From Lachnospiraceae bacterium (GTDB lineage Bacteria > Bacillota > Clostridia > Lachnospirales > Lachnospiraceae): DNA of 13,378 bases. How positions within the stretch are numbered: position 1 is the first letter of the stretch; the number at the start of each line of letters is the position of its first letter. Shown here in pieces: positions 1-5,266 of the stretch. Location: positions 1-13,378 of the forward strand of contig JAPJQL010000060.1 in NCBI GenBank assembly GCA_030825115.1, in the 5' to 3' direction. The notes beneath the pieces were generated by a model, which was given only the letters and a program-made list of their open reading frames with translations, was not told the origin of the DNA and did not search any database. Position numbers and translations under genes: made by a program.

Positions 1-16
1 ACATTAACCCTACCCA

Positions 17-751
17 TTATTTAATTTTTAATACATCATTAAACATTTTGTCTATATCTGCAGTCGTTGCTGATTCAGGTAAATTCAAAGGAGCAAGTTG
101 CCCGTAAGAAATAAGCCATGTTTTTTCATGTGATTCATCTTTAAAATTTAAGCTGTTTTGTTTGAGTGCTTTTGCAAAATCTGAAAGAACATAAAAAGTT
201 TCACTTGTTCCGTCTTCTTCAATCTGAGTAAACAAACCATACTGAAAAAGAGAGGATATAATGGCATTATTTTTTTCTTTAAAATCGTATTTACATTTTT
301 CAAGAAAGAATAATTCTTCTGGTGTACAAGTAGAAAGGAACTTACAAAGCTTGAAGTATAGTGTACTGTCTAAATCTGTGGAGAGGAAGCACCTTGTTAA
401 TTCCGCGAAATAGTCTATTTTTAAATCATCATCCAGGGCGTTAATAAGATGTATCTGACGTTTGACAAAGATTGTATATTCTTTGTTATCCTTGCTAAAT
501 TTTTGTGCCATCTTGACTTGTTCTTCAAAACTATGAAATGTCCCTGTAAGAAAACGTTTCATTTTGCCCCAAAAGAGGGCTGTTGGCATATGAAAAATTA
601 GTTCTTTTATATCTTTTCCTGCTGATAATGCAGAAAAAGGATCTTCTGTAATGACTGCTTGTATTAAATTCCAAAATCCGTCTCCTGCATAGTTTTGCAA
701 ATCATCATTTTTTAAGATAGTGGTTAGTGCTTCAATTTGTTTATTAAGCAT
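17..751 (-). CDS. Uncharacterised AT-rich protein, 244 aa
   Basis: I do not recognise this protein and assign no function. It has no signal peptide and no clear membrane span, and looks soluble and mostly helical. Residues about 55-125 carry a K-R-F-L ... D ... L-I-N-A ... D-D-D-L-K-I-D-Y-F pattern, followed near 170-190 by a short beta-like stretch (GLFTQIEEDG) and YVLSDFAKAL, in the style of a small helical domain with a winged C-terminal part. The start is well supported: GGAGGAT at 756-762 sits 4 nt before the ATG. Base composition is visibly more AT-rich than the lysA-pyk-corA block, which suggests recent transfer. It lies next to the Rpn-like gene cluster, so it may be accessory or defence cargo, but that is inferred from position only. 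Confidence 0.75.
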   Translation of the reverse strand: MLNKQIEALTTILKNDDLQNYAGDGFWNLIQAVITEDPFSALSAGKDIKELIFHMPTALFWGKMKRFLTGTFHSFEEQVKMAQKFSKDNKEYTIFVKRQIHLINALDDDLKIDYFAELTRCFLSTDLDSTLYFKLCKFLSTCTPEELFFLEKCKYDFKEKNNAIISSLFQYGLFTQIEEDGTSETFYVLSDFAKALKQNSLNFKDESHEKTWLISYGQLAPLNLPESATTADIDKMFNDVLKIK

Positions 752-776
752 ATTTATCCTCCGTTTTTCGTTGCTT

Positions 777-808
777 ATTGTATCAAAAATACTATTAAAA
801 TTAATAGT
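777..808 (-). promoter_or_regulatory. Extended -10 promoter with adjoining 18-bp palindrome
   Basis: On the minus strand TGATACAAT (785-777) is an extended -10 element (TGn + TACAAT, 5 of 6 to consensus), about 26 nt before the ATG of the AT-rich gene. No good -35 box is present. In its place lies a palindrome at 791-808 with perfect 8-bp arms (ACTATTAA / TTAATAGT) around AA. A repressor or activator bound there would cover the -35 region. The operator role is inferred. Confidence 0.45.
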
Positions 809-916
809 TTACTGCGTTATCCAGTTTCAGGATTTCATGCGTATAAGTATCGGCTGTTTCATTTATGGTCGTACATCTCCATTTACATCATACTACGCTG
901 CCAGGGAAACAGGCTC

Positions 917-1171
917 TCAGCTTCTCTCCCAAAATTCCTCCACAAACTCCTGAGCCATATCGCTGGCCAAAGAAAACTGGTTGATAATCATAGATAACGC
1001 ATCCGTCTTGGAACCTCCCAGCTTCTTACAGGTTACAATCACTGCCTGAATCCCTGCTCTGATTCCCTGCTCAATCCCACGTTCAATCCCCTGTTCGATT
1101 CCCCGTTCGATTCCCTGTTCGATTCCCTGTTCAAATCCATCCGCAAAAATCATCTGCCCTACTTTTGTCAT
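917..1171 (-). CDS. Possible internal small protein (RpnS-like antitoxin) of copy 1
   Basis: Inside the Rpn-like gene, AAGGAGG (1180-1186) stands exactly 8 nt before the in-frame ATG of Met227 (1169-1171). An internal start there would make an 84-residue protein holding the GIEQ/GIER repeat helix and the C-terminal helices. Published work on Rpn proteins describes such genes-within-genes, with a C-terminal small protein that dimerises through a repeat helix and blocks the toxin. Here the ribosome site and reading frame are seen; expression and inhibition are inferred. Confidence 0.45.
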   Translation of the reverse strand: MTKVGQMIFADGFEQGIEQGIERGIEQGIERGIEQGIRAGIQAVIVTCKKLGGSKTDALSMIINQFSLASDMAQEFVEEFWERS

Positions 1172-1849
1172 CTGCATCTCCTCCTTCACACGTTCGCGAT
1201 ACGCCTCATCAATTACCTTATCCGAAAAAGTAAGAATCCCAGCCAGCGCCTGGACCGTCTGACCCCGGTCCGGTATCTGCTTTGCCAGCTCTACCGCCCT
1301 TATAATGACCTCCTGCTTCTTCTCCTTCCCCTTCACGGTGAGCGGAAGCACCATCAGTTTCATCAGTTCTTCTTTGGAAAGTGTCTCATGCCGGTGAACC
1401 TTCTCCTCCAGATCCCGGTATATCTGCTCTGTATCCAGGTTTACCAGAAACGCGGACTCCACATTCAGAATCAGCCCTTCCAGATCATACACGCTGTCTG
1501 CACACTCCACATCCGCCGTATAGATGACCACCATCTTGATCCGTTTCAATTCCCCCAGCTTGTTCTGGTTTGCATAACGCTTAATGACCCGGGCTATGTA
1601 ATTGATATACTTCACAAAATTCTCCCGGTCAAATTCCGATTCATAATCCAGCACTGCCAGAGAGCCGTCGCTCAGCAAAAACAGGTTGTCCAGACGCAGT
1701 TCATTGCTTTCGATTGCCGGAAGGTTCGTTGGCAGTATGCCGACAATCTCCAGGTCCGGCCTTCCAAACGGAGCCAGGCTCCTGCCGATCAGGGCTTCCC
1801 CTGTCACTTTTGACGCAATATCCTTATTCTGGTATGCAATATCTCCCAT
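917..1849 (-). CDS. Rpn-like PD-(D/E)XK nuclease/putative toxin, copy 1 (310 aa)
   Basis: This is probably a member of the Rpn (recombination-promoting nuclease, PD-(D/E)XK superfamily) group. The core appears as RLDNLF around D54 and LDYESEF around E70-E72, matching the D...ExQ-type active site of Rpn proteins with E-x-E here. It is followed by a helix (NFVKYINYIARVIKRY) and a strand VVIYTAD typical of the fold. Residues about 235-268 are a 4-residue repeat helix (GIEQ/GIER, 8 units). The start ATG has AAAGGA 8 nt upstream. Residues 1-242 match the 2556-3452 copy. Family knowledge: Rpn full-length proteins are toxic nucleases acting against phage, and separately translated C-terminal pieces inhibit them. 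Whether this subfamily behaves the same way is inferred. No signal peptide or membrane span; expected to be cytoplasmic. Confidence 0.75.
   Translation of the reverse strand: MGDIAYQNKDIASKVTGEALIGRSLAPFGRPDLEIVGILPTNLPAIESNELRLDNLFLLSDGSLAVLDYESEFDRENFVKYINYIARVIKRYANQNKLGELKRIKMVVIYTADVECADSVYDLEGLILNVESAFLVNLDTEQIYRDLEEKVHRHETLSKEELMKLMVLPLTVKGKEKKQEVIIRAVELAKQIPDRGQTVQALAGILTFSDKVIDEAYRERVKEEMQMTKVGQMIFADGFEQGIEQGIERGIEQGIERGIEQGIRAGIQAVIVTCKKLGGSKTDALSMIINQFSLASDMAQEFVEEFWERS
1043..1138 (-). repeat. 12-nt tandem repeat, 8 units (GIEQ/GIER helix)
   Basis: Eight in-frame 12-nt units encode GFEQ, GIEQ, GIER, GIEQ, GIER, GIEQ, GIRA and GIQA in reading order. The matching arrays in the other copies have 7 and 5 units. 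The difference between the 310- and 298-residue proteins is exactly three units. Confidence 0.9.
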
Positions 1850-1868
1850 ATATCGATTCCTTTCTTTT

Positions 1869-1898
1869 AGTATACTCCATTTCTTGGGCAGACTGCAA
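1869..1898 (-). promoter_or_regulatory. Likely promoter of Rpn-like copy 1
   Basis: The -10 is TATACT (1869-1874, 5 of 6 to consensus); the -35 is TTGCAG (1893-1898, weak); the spacer is 18 bp. The leader would be only about 12 nt. The same boxes and spacing recur upstream of the other intact copy although the sequence beyond them has diverged, which supports function. Confidence 0.45.
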
Positions 1899-1964
1899 GG
1901 TAAAATACATTCTTCTCATTTTTCCCCTGTATCCTGCTGTTCCTGACTTAAAGACCGGTAACTT

Positions 1965-1979
1965 CTGGCGAAACGCCAG
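1965..1979. promoter_or_regulatory. Conserved short hairpin upstream of copy 1
   Basis: A perfect 6-bp stem CTGGCG-AAA-CGCCAG lies about 116 nt upstream of the Rpn-like start. An identical hairpin occurs at 3568-3582 upstream of the second intact copy, inside flanks that otherwise differ at many positions. No T-run follows on either strand, so it is not a normal terminator. Its role is unknown. Confidence 0.4.
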
Positions 1980-2046
1980 CTTTGGATGGGTTAAAATCGC
2001 ACATTGGAATGATTGCGGATTGATTACCCGCAATAAGTGTAGTTAC

Positions 2047-2082
2047 TATGCCATTGCTTTCACCGCACATAGCAATGGCATA
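2047..2082. repeat. Perfect 12-bp inverted repeat
   Basis: TATGCCATTGCT (2047-2058) and AGCAATGGCATA (2071-2082) are perfect inverted arms around a 12-nt loop. The repeat lies just past the upstream edge of duplicated unit 1 and just downstream of the decayed copy's stop codon. It lacks a T-run on either strand. It may be a boundary element or a weak 3' end structure. A smaller 7-bp hairpin (ATTGCGG/CCGCAAT, 2012-2034) is next to it. Confidence 0.6.
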
Positions 2083-2111
2083 GGACTGATGAAACTGCGC
2101 ATCTCTCAGCT

Positions 2112-2348
2112 TTACTCCCAAAATTCACTCAAAAACTTCTGAGCCATATCCTCCGTCAAAGAAAACTGATGGATGATCATAAATAACGCATCCGTCTTGG
2201 AACCGCCCAGCTTCTTACAGGTTACAATTACCGCCTGAATCCCTGCTCTAATTCCCTGCTCAATCCCACGTTCAATCCCCTGTTCGATTCCCTGTTCGAT
2301 TCCCTGTTCAAATCCATCCGCAAAAATCATCTGCCCTACTTTTGTCAT
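2112..2348 (-). CDS. Possible orphan RpnS-like antitoxin, 78 aa
   Basis: Although the nuclease part is gone, AGGAGG (2357-2362) still sits 8 nt before an ATG (2346-2348), opening a 78-codon ORF with seven 4-residue repeats (GFEQ, GIEQ, GIEQ, GIER, GIEQ, GIRA, GIQA) and an intact C-terminal helix region. All frame damage lies upstream of this ribosome site. No own promoter is obvious. It could be translated from read-through of the intact copy upstream (start 3452), as no terminator is seen between them. By analogy with published Rpn small proteins it could neutralise the neighbouring full-length proteins; this is inference. The alternative is that it is simply a dead remnant. Confidence 0.4.
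   Translation of the reverse strand: MTKVGQMIFADGFEQGIEQGIEQGIERGIEQGIRAGIQAVIVTCKKLGGSKTDALFMIIHQFSLTEDMAQKFLSEFWE
2232..2315 (-). repeat. 12-nt tandem repeat, 7 units
   Basis: Seven in-frame units encode the GFEQ-to-GIQA array of the decayed copy. The unit order differs from both intact copies, with two consecutive GIEQ before GIER. Confidence 0.9.
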
Positions 2349-2555
2349 CTGCATCTCCTCCTCGCACGTTCGCGATACGCCTCATCAATTACCTTATCCG
2401 AAAAAAAGTCAAAATCCCAGCCAGTGCCTGTACCGTCTGACTCCGGTCCGGTATCTGCTTTGCCAGCTCTACCGCCCTTATAATAACCTCCTTTTCTCCT
2501 TTTCCGTTTCCTGTACTCCATTTACATCATACTACGCTTCCATGGAAACAGGCTC

Positions 2556-2774
2556 TCAGCTTCTCTCCCAAAATTCCTCCACAAACTCCTGAGCCATATC
2601 TCCGGCCAAAGAAAACTGGTTGATAATCATAGATAACGCATCCGTCTTGGAACCGCCCAGCTTCTTACAGGTTACAACCACCGCCTGAATCCCTGCTCTG
2701 ATTCCCTGCTCAATCCCACGTTCAATCCCCTGTTCAAATCCATCCGCAAAAATCATCTGCCCTACTTTTGTCAT
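2556..2774 (-). CDS. Possible internal small protein (RpnS-like) of copy 3
   Basis: AAGGAGG (2783-2789) is 8 nt before the in-frame ATG of Met227 (2772-2774), as in copy 1. The product would be 72 residues with five repeat units. Its shorter repeat helix compared with the 84- and 78-residue versions could change which small proteins pair with each other; that is inference. Confidence 0.45.
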   Translation of the reverse strand: MTKVGQMIFADGFEQGIERGIEQGIRAGIQAVVVTCKKLGGSKTDALSMIINQFSLAGDMAQEFVEEFWERS

Positions 2775-3452
2775 CTGCATCTCCTCCTTCACACGTTCGC
2801 GATACGCCTCATCAATTACCTTATCCGAAAAAGTAAGAATCCCAGCCAGCGCCTGGACCGTCTGACCCCGGTCCGGTATCTGCTTTGCCAGCTCTACCGC
2901 CCTTATAATGACCTCCTGCTTCTTCTCCTTCCCCTTCACGGTGAGCGGAAGCACCATCAGTTTCATCAGTTCTTCTTTGGAAAGTGTCTCATGCCGGTGA
3001 ACCTTCTCCTCCAGATCCCGGTATATCTGCTCTGTATCCAGGTTTACCAGAAACGCGGACTCCACATTCAGAATCAGCCCTTCCAGATCATACACGCTGT
3101 CTGCACACTCCACATCCGCCGTATAGATGACCACCATCTTGATCCGTTTCAATTCCCCCAGCTTGTTCTGGTTTGCATAACGCTTAATGACCCGGGCTAT
3201 GTAATTGATATACTTCACAAAATTCTCCCGGTCAAATTCCGATTCATAATCCAGCACTGCCAGAGAGCCGTCGCTCAGCAAAAACAGGTTGTCCAGACGC
3301 AGTTCATTGCTTTCGATTGCCGGAAGGTTCGTTGGCAGTATGCCGACAATCTCCAGGTCCGGCCTTCCAAACGGAGCCAGGCTCCTGCCGATCAGGGCTT
3401 CCCCTGTCACTTTTGACGCAATATCCTTATTCTGGTATGCAATATCTCCCAT
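2556..3452 (-). CDS. Rpn-like PD-(D/E)XK nuclease/putative toxin, copy 3 (298 aa)
   Basis: This is the second intact paralogue. Residues 1-242 equal those of the 917-1849 copy, including the putative active-site D54 and E70-x-E72. Differences lie in the C-terminal part: five repeat units instead of eight, and a few substitutions (AVVVTC for AVIVTC, LAGDM for LASDM). The start has AAAGG upstream and the same promoter boxes. It is the first gene of the three-copy minus-strand series and no terminator is visible after its stop, so it may be cotranscribed with the small ORF at 2112-2348. Function as a toxic anti-phage nuclease is inferred from the Rpn family. Homology to Rpn rests on motif order and on the shared C-terminal repeat architecture. 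Confidence 0.75.
   Translation of the reverse strand: MGDIAYQNKDIASKVTGEALIGRSLAPFGRPDLEIVGILPTNLPAIESNELRLDNLFLLSDGSLAVLDYESEFDRENFVKYINYIARVIKRYANQNKLGELKRIKMVVIYTADVECADSVYDLEGLILNVESAFLVNLDTEQIYRDLEEKVHRHETLSKEELMKLMVLPLTVKGKEKKQEVIIRAVELAKQIPDRGQTVQALAGILTFSDKVIDEAYRERVKEEMQMTKVGQMIFADGFEQGIERGIEQGIRAGIQAVVVTCKKLGGSKTDALSMIINQFSLAGDMAQEFVEEFWERS
2682..2741 (-). repeat. 12-nt tandem repeat, 5 units
   Basis: Five in-frame units encode GFEQ, GIER, GIEQ, GIRA and GIQA, the shortest of the three arrays. Confidence 0.9.
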
Positions 3453-3471
3453 ATATCGATCCCTTTCTTTT

Positions 3472-3501
3472 AGTATACTCCATTTCTTGGGCAGGCTGCA
3501 A
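3472..3501 (-). promoter_or_regulatory. Likely promoter of Rpn-like copy 3
   Basis: TATACT (3472-3477) and TTGCAG (3496-3501) with an 18-bp spacer repeat the arrangement of copy 1. The rest of the 348-bp gap to lysA (3453-3800) holds the conserved CTGGCG hairpin (3568-3582), a 14-nt direct repeat of AGACTTTCCTG (3689-3713) and the lysA terminator. No gene is seen in it. Confidence 0.45.
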
Positions 3502-3722
3502 GATAAAATATAAACTTCTCCCCTTTCCTCTTTGTCCTGCTGTTCCTAACATAAATGCCGGTAACGTCTGGCGAAACGCCAGCTCTTGATGGGCAAATAA
3601 CACCCATTGAACTATTGCAGATCGATCATCCGCGATAAGTGTATTTACTATATCACGGCTTTTTAAAATTTACAACCCCAAAAACAGAAGACTTTCCTGT
3701 GCAGACTTTCCTGAGAAAAGCA

Positions 3723-3774
3723 AAAACTGCCGCACGCCGGCTCTCCATCAAGCCTCCTGGCGTACAGCAGTTTT
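3723..3774 (-). terminator. Rho-independent terminator of lysA
   Basis: The outer stem AAAACTGC (3723-3730) / GCAGTTTT (3767-3774) and the inner stem ACGCC/GGCGT (3734-3738, 3759-3763) form a long hairpin. On the minus strand it runs into TTTTTGCTTTT. It begins 27 nt past the lysA stop. The plus strand also ends in TTTT, but no gene converges on it. Confidence 0.85.
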
Positions 3775-3800
3775 CCTCCAAAATATTATTTTCAAACCTT

Positions 3801-5069
3801 CTATAAATACTTCTTCATCATCTCGCACCCGTCCAGAGTCGCAAAATAATCCTTTGCCGTCTCCGCACGCCGGATCATCTGAACGCTGCCGTCCTCCTTC
3901 AAGAGCAGTTCCGCAGATTTCAATTTTCCATTATAATTGTACCCCATCGCAAAGCCATGGGCTCCGGTATCATGGATGACCAGCAGATCGCCTTTTTCAA
4001 TCTCCGGCAGCATCCGGTCAATCGCAAATTTATCATTGTTCTCGCACAGGGAACCTACGATATCATACTTGTGGTCGCAGGGCGCATCTTCCTTCCCTGC
4101 CACCGTGATATGATGGTATGCTCCATACATCGCAGGGCGCATCAGGTTCACCGCGCAGGCGTCTACGCCGATATACTCTTTGTGGGTGTGTTTCTCATGG
4201 ATCGCCTTTGTCACAAGACAGCCATAAGGCCCCAGCATAAAGCGTCCAAGCTCCGTATAGATTTCTACATCCCCCATTCCCGCGGGAACGAGGACCTCCT
4301 CGTAGACCTTACGGACTCCTTCCCCGATCACCCTGATGTCATTCGGAGTCTGGTCCGGGCGGTAAGGAATGCCGATGCCGCCAGAAAGGTTGATAAACTT
4401 AATATGCACCCCGGTCTCTTTCTGAAGCTCCACCGCAACCTCAAACAGGATCTTTGCCAGGGCCGGATAATACTCGTTTGTCACCGTGTTGCTGGCAAGG
4501 AAGGAGTGAATGCCAAACTCCTCCGCCCCTTTTTCCTTCAATGTCCGAAACGCCTCAAACATCTGCTCCGTCGTCATGCCATATTTGGCGTCGCCCGGAT
4601 TGTCCATGATGTCGTTGCTGATCTTAAACAGACCGCCCGGGTTGAAGCGGCAGCTGATCGTCTTCGGAATATAGCCTAACGTCTCTTCCACACAGGCGAT
4701 ATGTGTGATGTCATCCAGATTGATGATCGCGCCCAGTTCCTCTGCCAGCTTAAATTCTTCCGGCGGAGTATCGTTGGAAGAAAACATGATATCGTGACCA
4801 GAAAATCCCACTGCATCCGACATCATCAGCTCCGTGTCTGACGAACAGTCCGTCCCGCAGCCGCACTCTTTCAATATCTTCAACAGATATGGATTCGGAG
4901 TCGCCTTCACCGCAAAATACTCCTTATATCCTTTATTCCAGGAAAATGCCTCCTGGAGCTGCCTTGCATTCTCCCGGATGCCCTTTTCATCATAAAGATG
5001 GAACGGGGTCGGGTACGTTTGAATCATCTCCTCCAACTGTGCTTTTGTTACAAATGGTCTTTTTTCCAC
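3801..5069 (-). CDS. lysA: Diaminopimelate decarboxylase-like PLP enzyme
   Basis: This is a fold-III (alanine racemase type) PLP decarboxylase. It probably converts meso-diaminopimelate to L-lysine, the last step of lysine synthesis, in the cytoplasm. The PLP lysine is K55 in FAVKATPNPYL. The glycine loop is LSGGIGIPY (228-236). The substrate arginine is R276 in ELGRF. The catalytic cysteine is C342 in CENNDKFAIDR, and GAHGFAMGYNYN follows at 369. Its 422 residues fit the family. The start codon is GTG, with AAGGAG 7 nt upstream and no better ATG. Several motifs are off-consensus: GIHSFLASN at 186-194 replaces the usual HxHIGSQ, the EPGR proline is Leu274, and GAH stands for GAY. A related diamine or amino acid decarboxylase is therefore possible, though DAP decarboxylase is the best call. 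Confidence 0.8.
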   Translation of the reverse strand: MEKRPFVTKAQLEEMIQTYPTPFHLYDEKGIRENARQLQEAFSWNKGYKEYFAVKATPNPYLLKILKECGCGTDCSSDTELMMSDAVGFSGHDIMFSSNDTPPEEFKLAEELGAIINLDDITHIACVEETLGYIPKTISCRFNPGGLFKISNDIMDNPGDAKYGMTTEQMFEAFRTLKEKGAEEFGIHSFLASNTVTNEYYPALAKILFEVAVELQKETGVHIKFINLSGGIGIPYRPDQTPNDIRVIGEGVRKVYEEVLVPAGMGDVEIYTELGRFMLGPYGCLVTKAIHEKHTHKEYIGVDACAVNLMRPAMYGAYHHITVAGKEDAPCDHKYDIVGSLCENNDKFAIDRMLPEIEKGDLLVIHDTGAHGFAMGYNYNGKLKSAELLLKEDGSVQMIRRAETAKDYFATLDGCEMMKKYL

Positions 5070-5117
5070 GGTATCTCTCCTTTACCTTCTTTTACCTATC
5101 TGATTTATAAGAGAAAA

Positions 5118-5132
5118 AGCCTGACAGAGGCT
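5118..5132 (-). terminator. Small hairpin with T-run, pyk 3' end or lysA attenuator
   Basis: On the minus strand AGCCT-CTGTC-AGGCT is followed by TTTTCTCTT. It lies 135 nt past the pyk stop and about 50 nt before the lysA GTG. The stem is short (5 bp), so termination would be weak. If the promoter at 5150-5179 is used, the hairpin falls inside the lysA leader. Confidence 0.4.
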
Positions 5133-5149
5133 GCAATTTCTTAACGACG

Positions 5150-5179
5150 ATTGTAACCTATGCCAGACTTCTTTGTCCA
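5150..5179 (-). promoter_or_regulatory. Likely lysA promoter
   Basis: TGGACA (5174-5179) and TACAAT (5150-5155), each 5 of 6 to consensus, have an 18-bp spacer. The predicted leader is about 74 nt. No lysine riboswitch could fit in that length. Confidence 0.5.
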
Positions 5180-5266
5180 GTACTTTATGTTATTTTTATA
5201 CGTTCTATTTTATATACACGGTCCGCCGGATGCCGGACATTTCACGTCTTGCGGCGTCTTCCCTCA

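Larger units (their letters stand above)
877..2049 (-). repeat. Direct repeat unit, copy 1 (Rpn gene plus flanks)
   Basis: About 1.17 kb, homologous to 2516-3651. The left boundary is the shared CTCCATTTACATC (877 and 2516). The right boundary is the shared TTACTAT near 2049 and 3651. The coding part and about 40 bp upstream are nearly identical, while the farther upstream flank has drifted clearly. No terminal inverted repeats or transposase are visible, so this is a tandem duplication rather than an insertion sequence. Confidence 0.8.
2112..2505 (-). pseudogene. Decayed Rpn-like copy 2, N-terminal nuclease part lost
   Basis: This stretch aligns with codons from about 178 to the end of the intact copies. 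Everything encoding the PD-(D/E)XK core is missing: homology stops near 2490-2505, where the sequence joins the downstream flank of the next copy (2516 onward). The remaining part has a 1-nt deletion just upstream of the internal ribosome site (CTCCTCG where intact copies have CTCCTTCA) and a 2-nt insertion in an A-run near 2401, so the upstream frame is broken. The last 80 codons are open and undamaged. The C-terminal end differs from the intact copies (stop right after FWE, several substitutions), so this is an older branch. Confidence 0.8.
2516..3651 (-). repeat. Direct repeat unit, copy 3
   Basis: About 1.14 kb, the partner of 877-2049. The offset between the units shifts from 1639 to 1603 bp across the 12-nt repeat array, which accounts for the 36-bp length difference. 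Recombination between the two units would remove about 1.6 kb including the decayed copy. Confidence 0.8.

Noticed and set aside
1043..1138. CRISPR-like short repeats
   Set aside because: Units are 12 nt, contiguous, without spacers, and in frame with the protein.
1388..1813. 141-codon plus-strand ORF inside the Rpn-like gene, repeated identically at 2991-3416
   Set aside because: Opposite-strand shadow of the duplicated gene. Its conservation follows from the near-identical DNA; no ribosome site.
877..3651. Insertion sequence or transposon for the repeated unit
   Set aside because: No terminal inverted repeats, no target-site duplication seen, no DDE or serine/tyrosine recombinase. 'Transposase' labels often given to Rpn proteins are a family-name artefact.
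5070..5266. Lysine riboswitch (L-box) upstream of lysA
   Set aside because: The gap is too short for the usual aptamer plus terminator, and no multi-stem pattern is seen.
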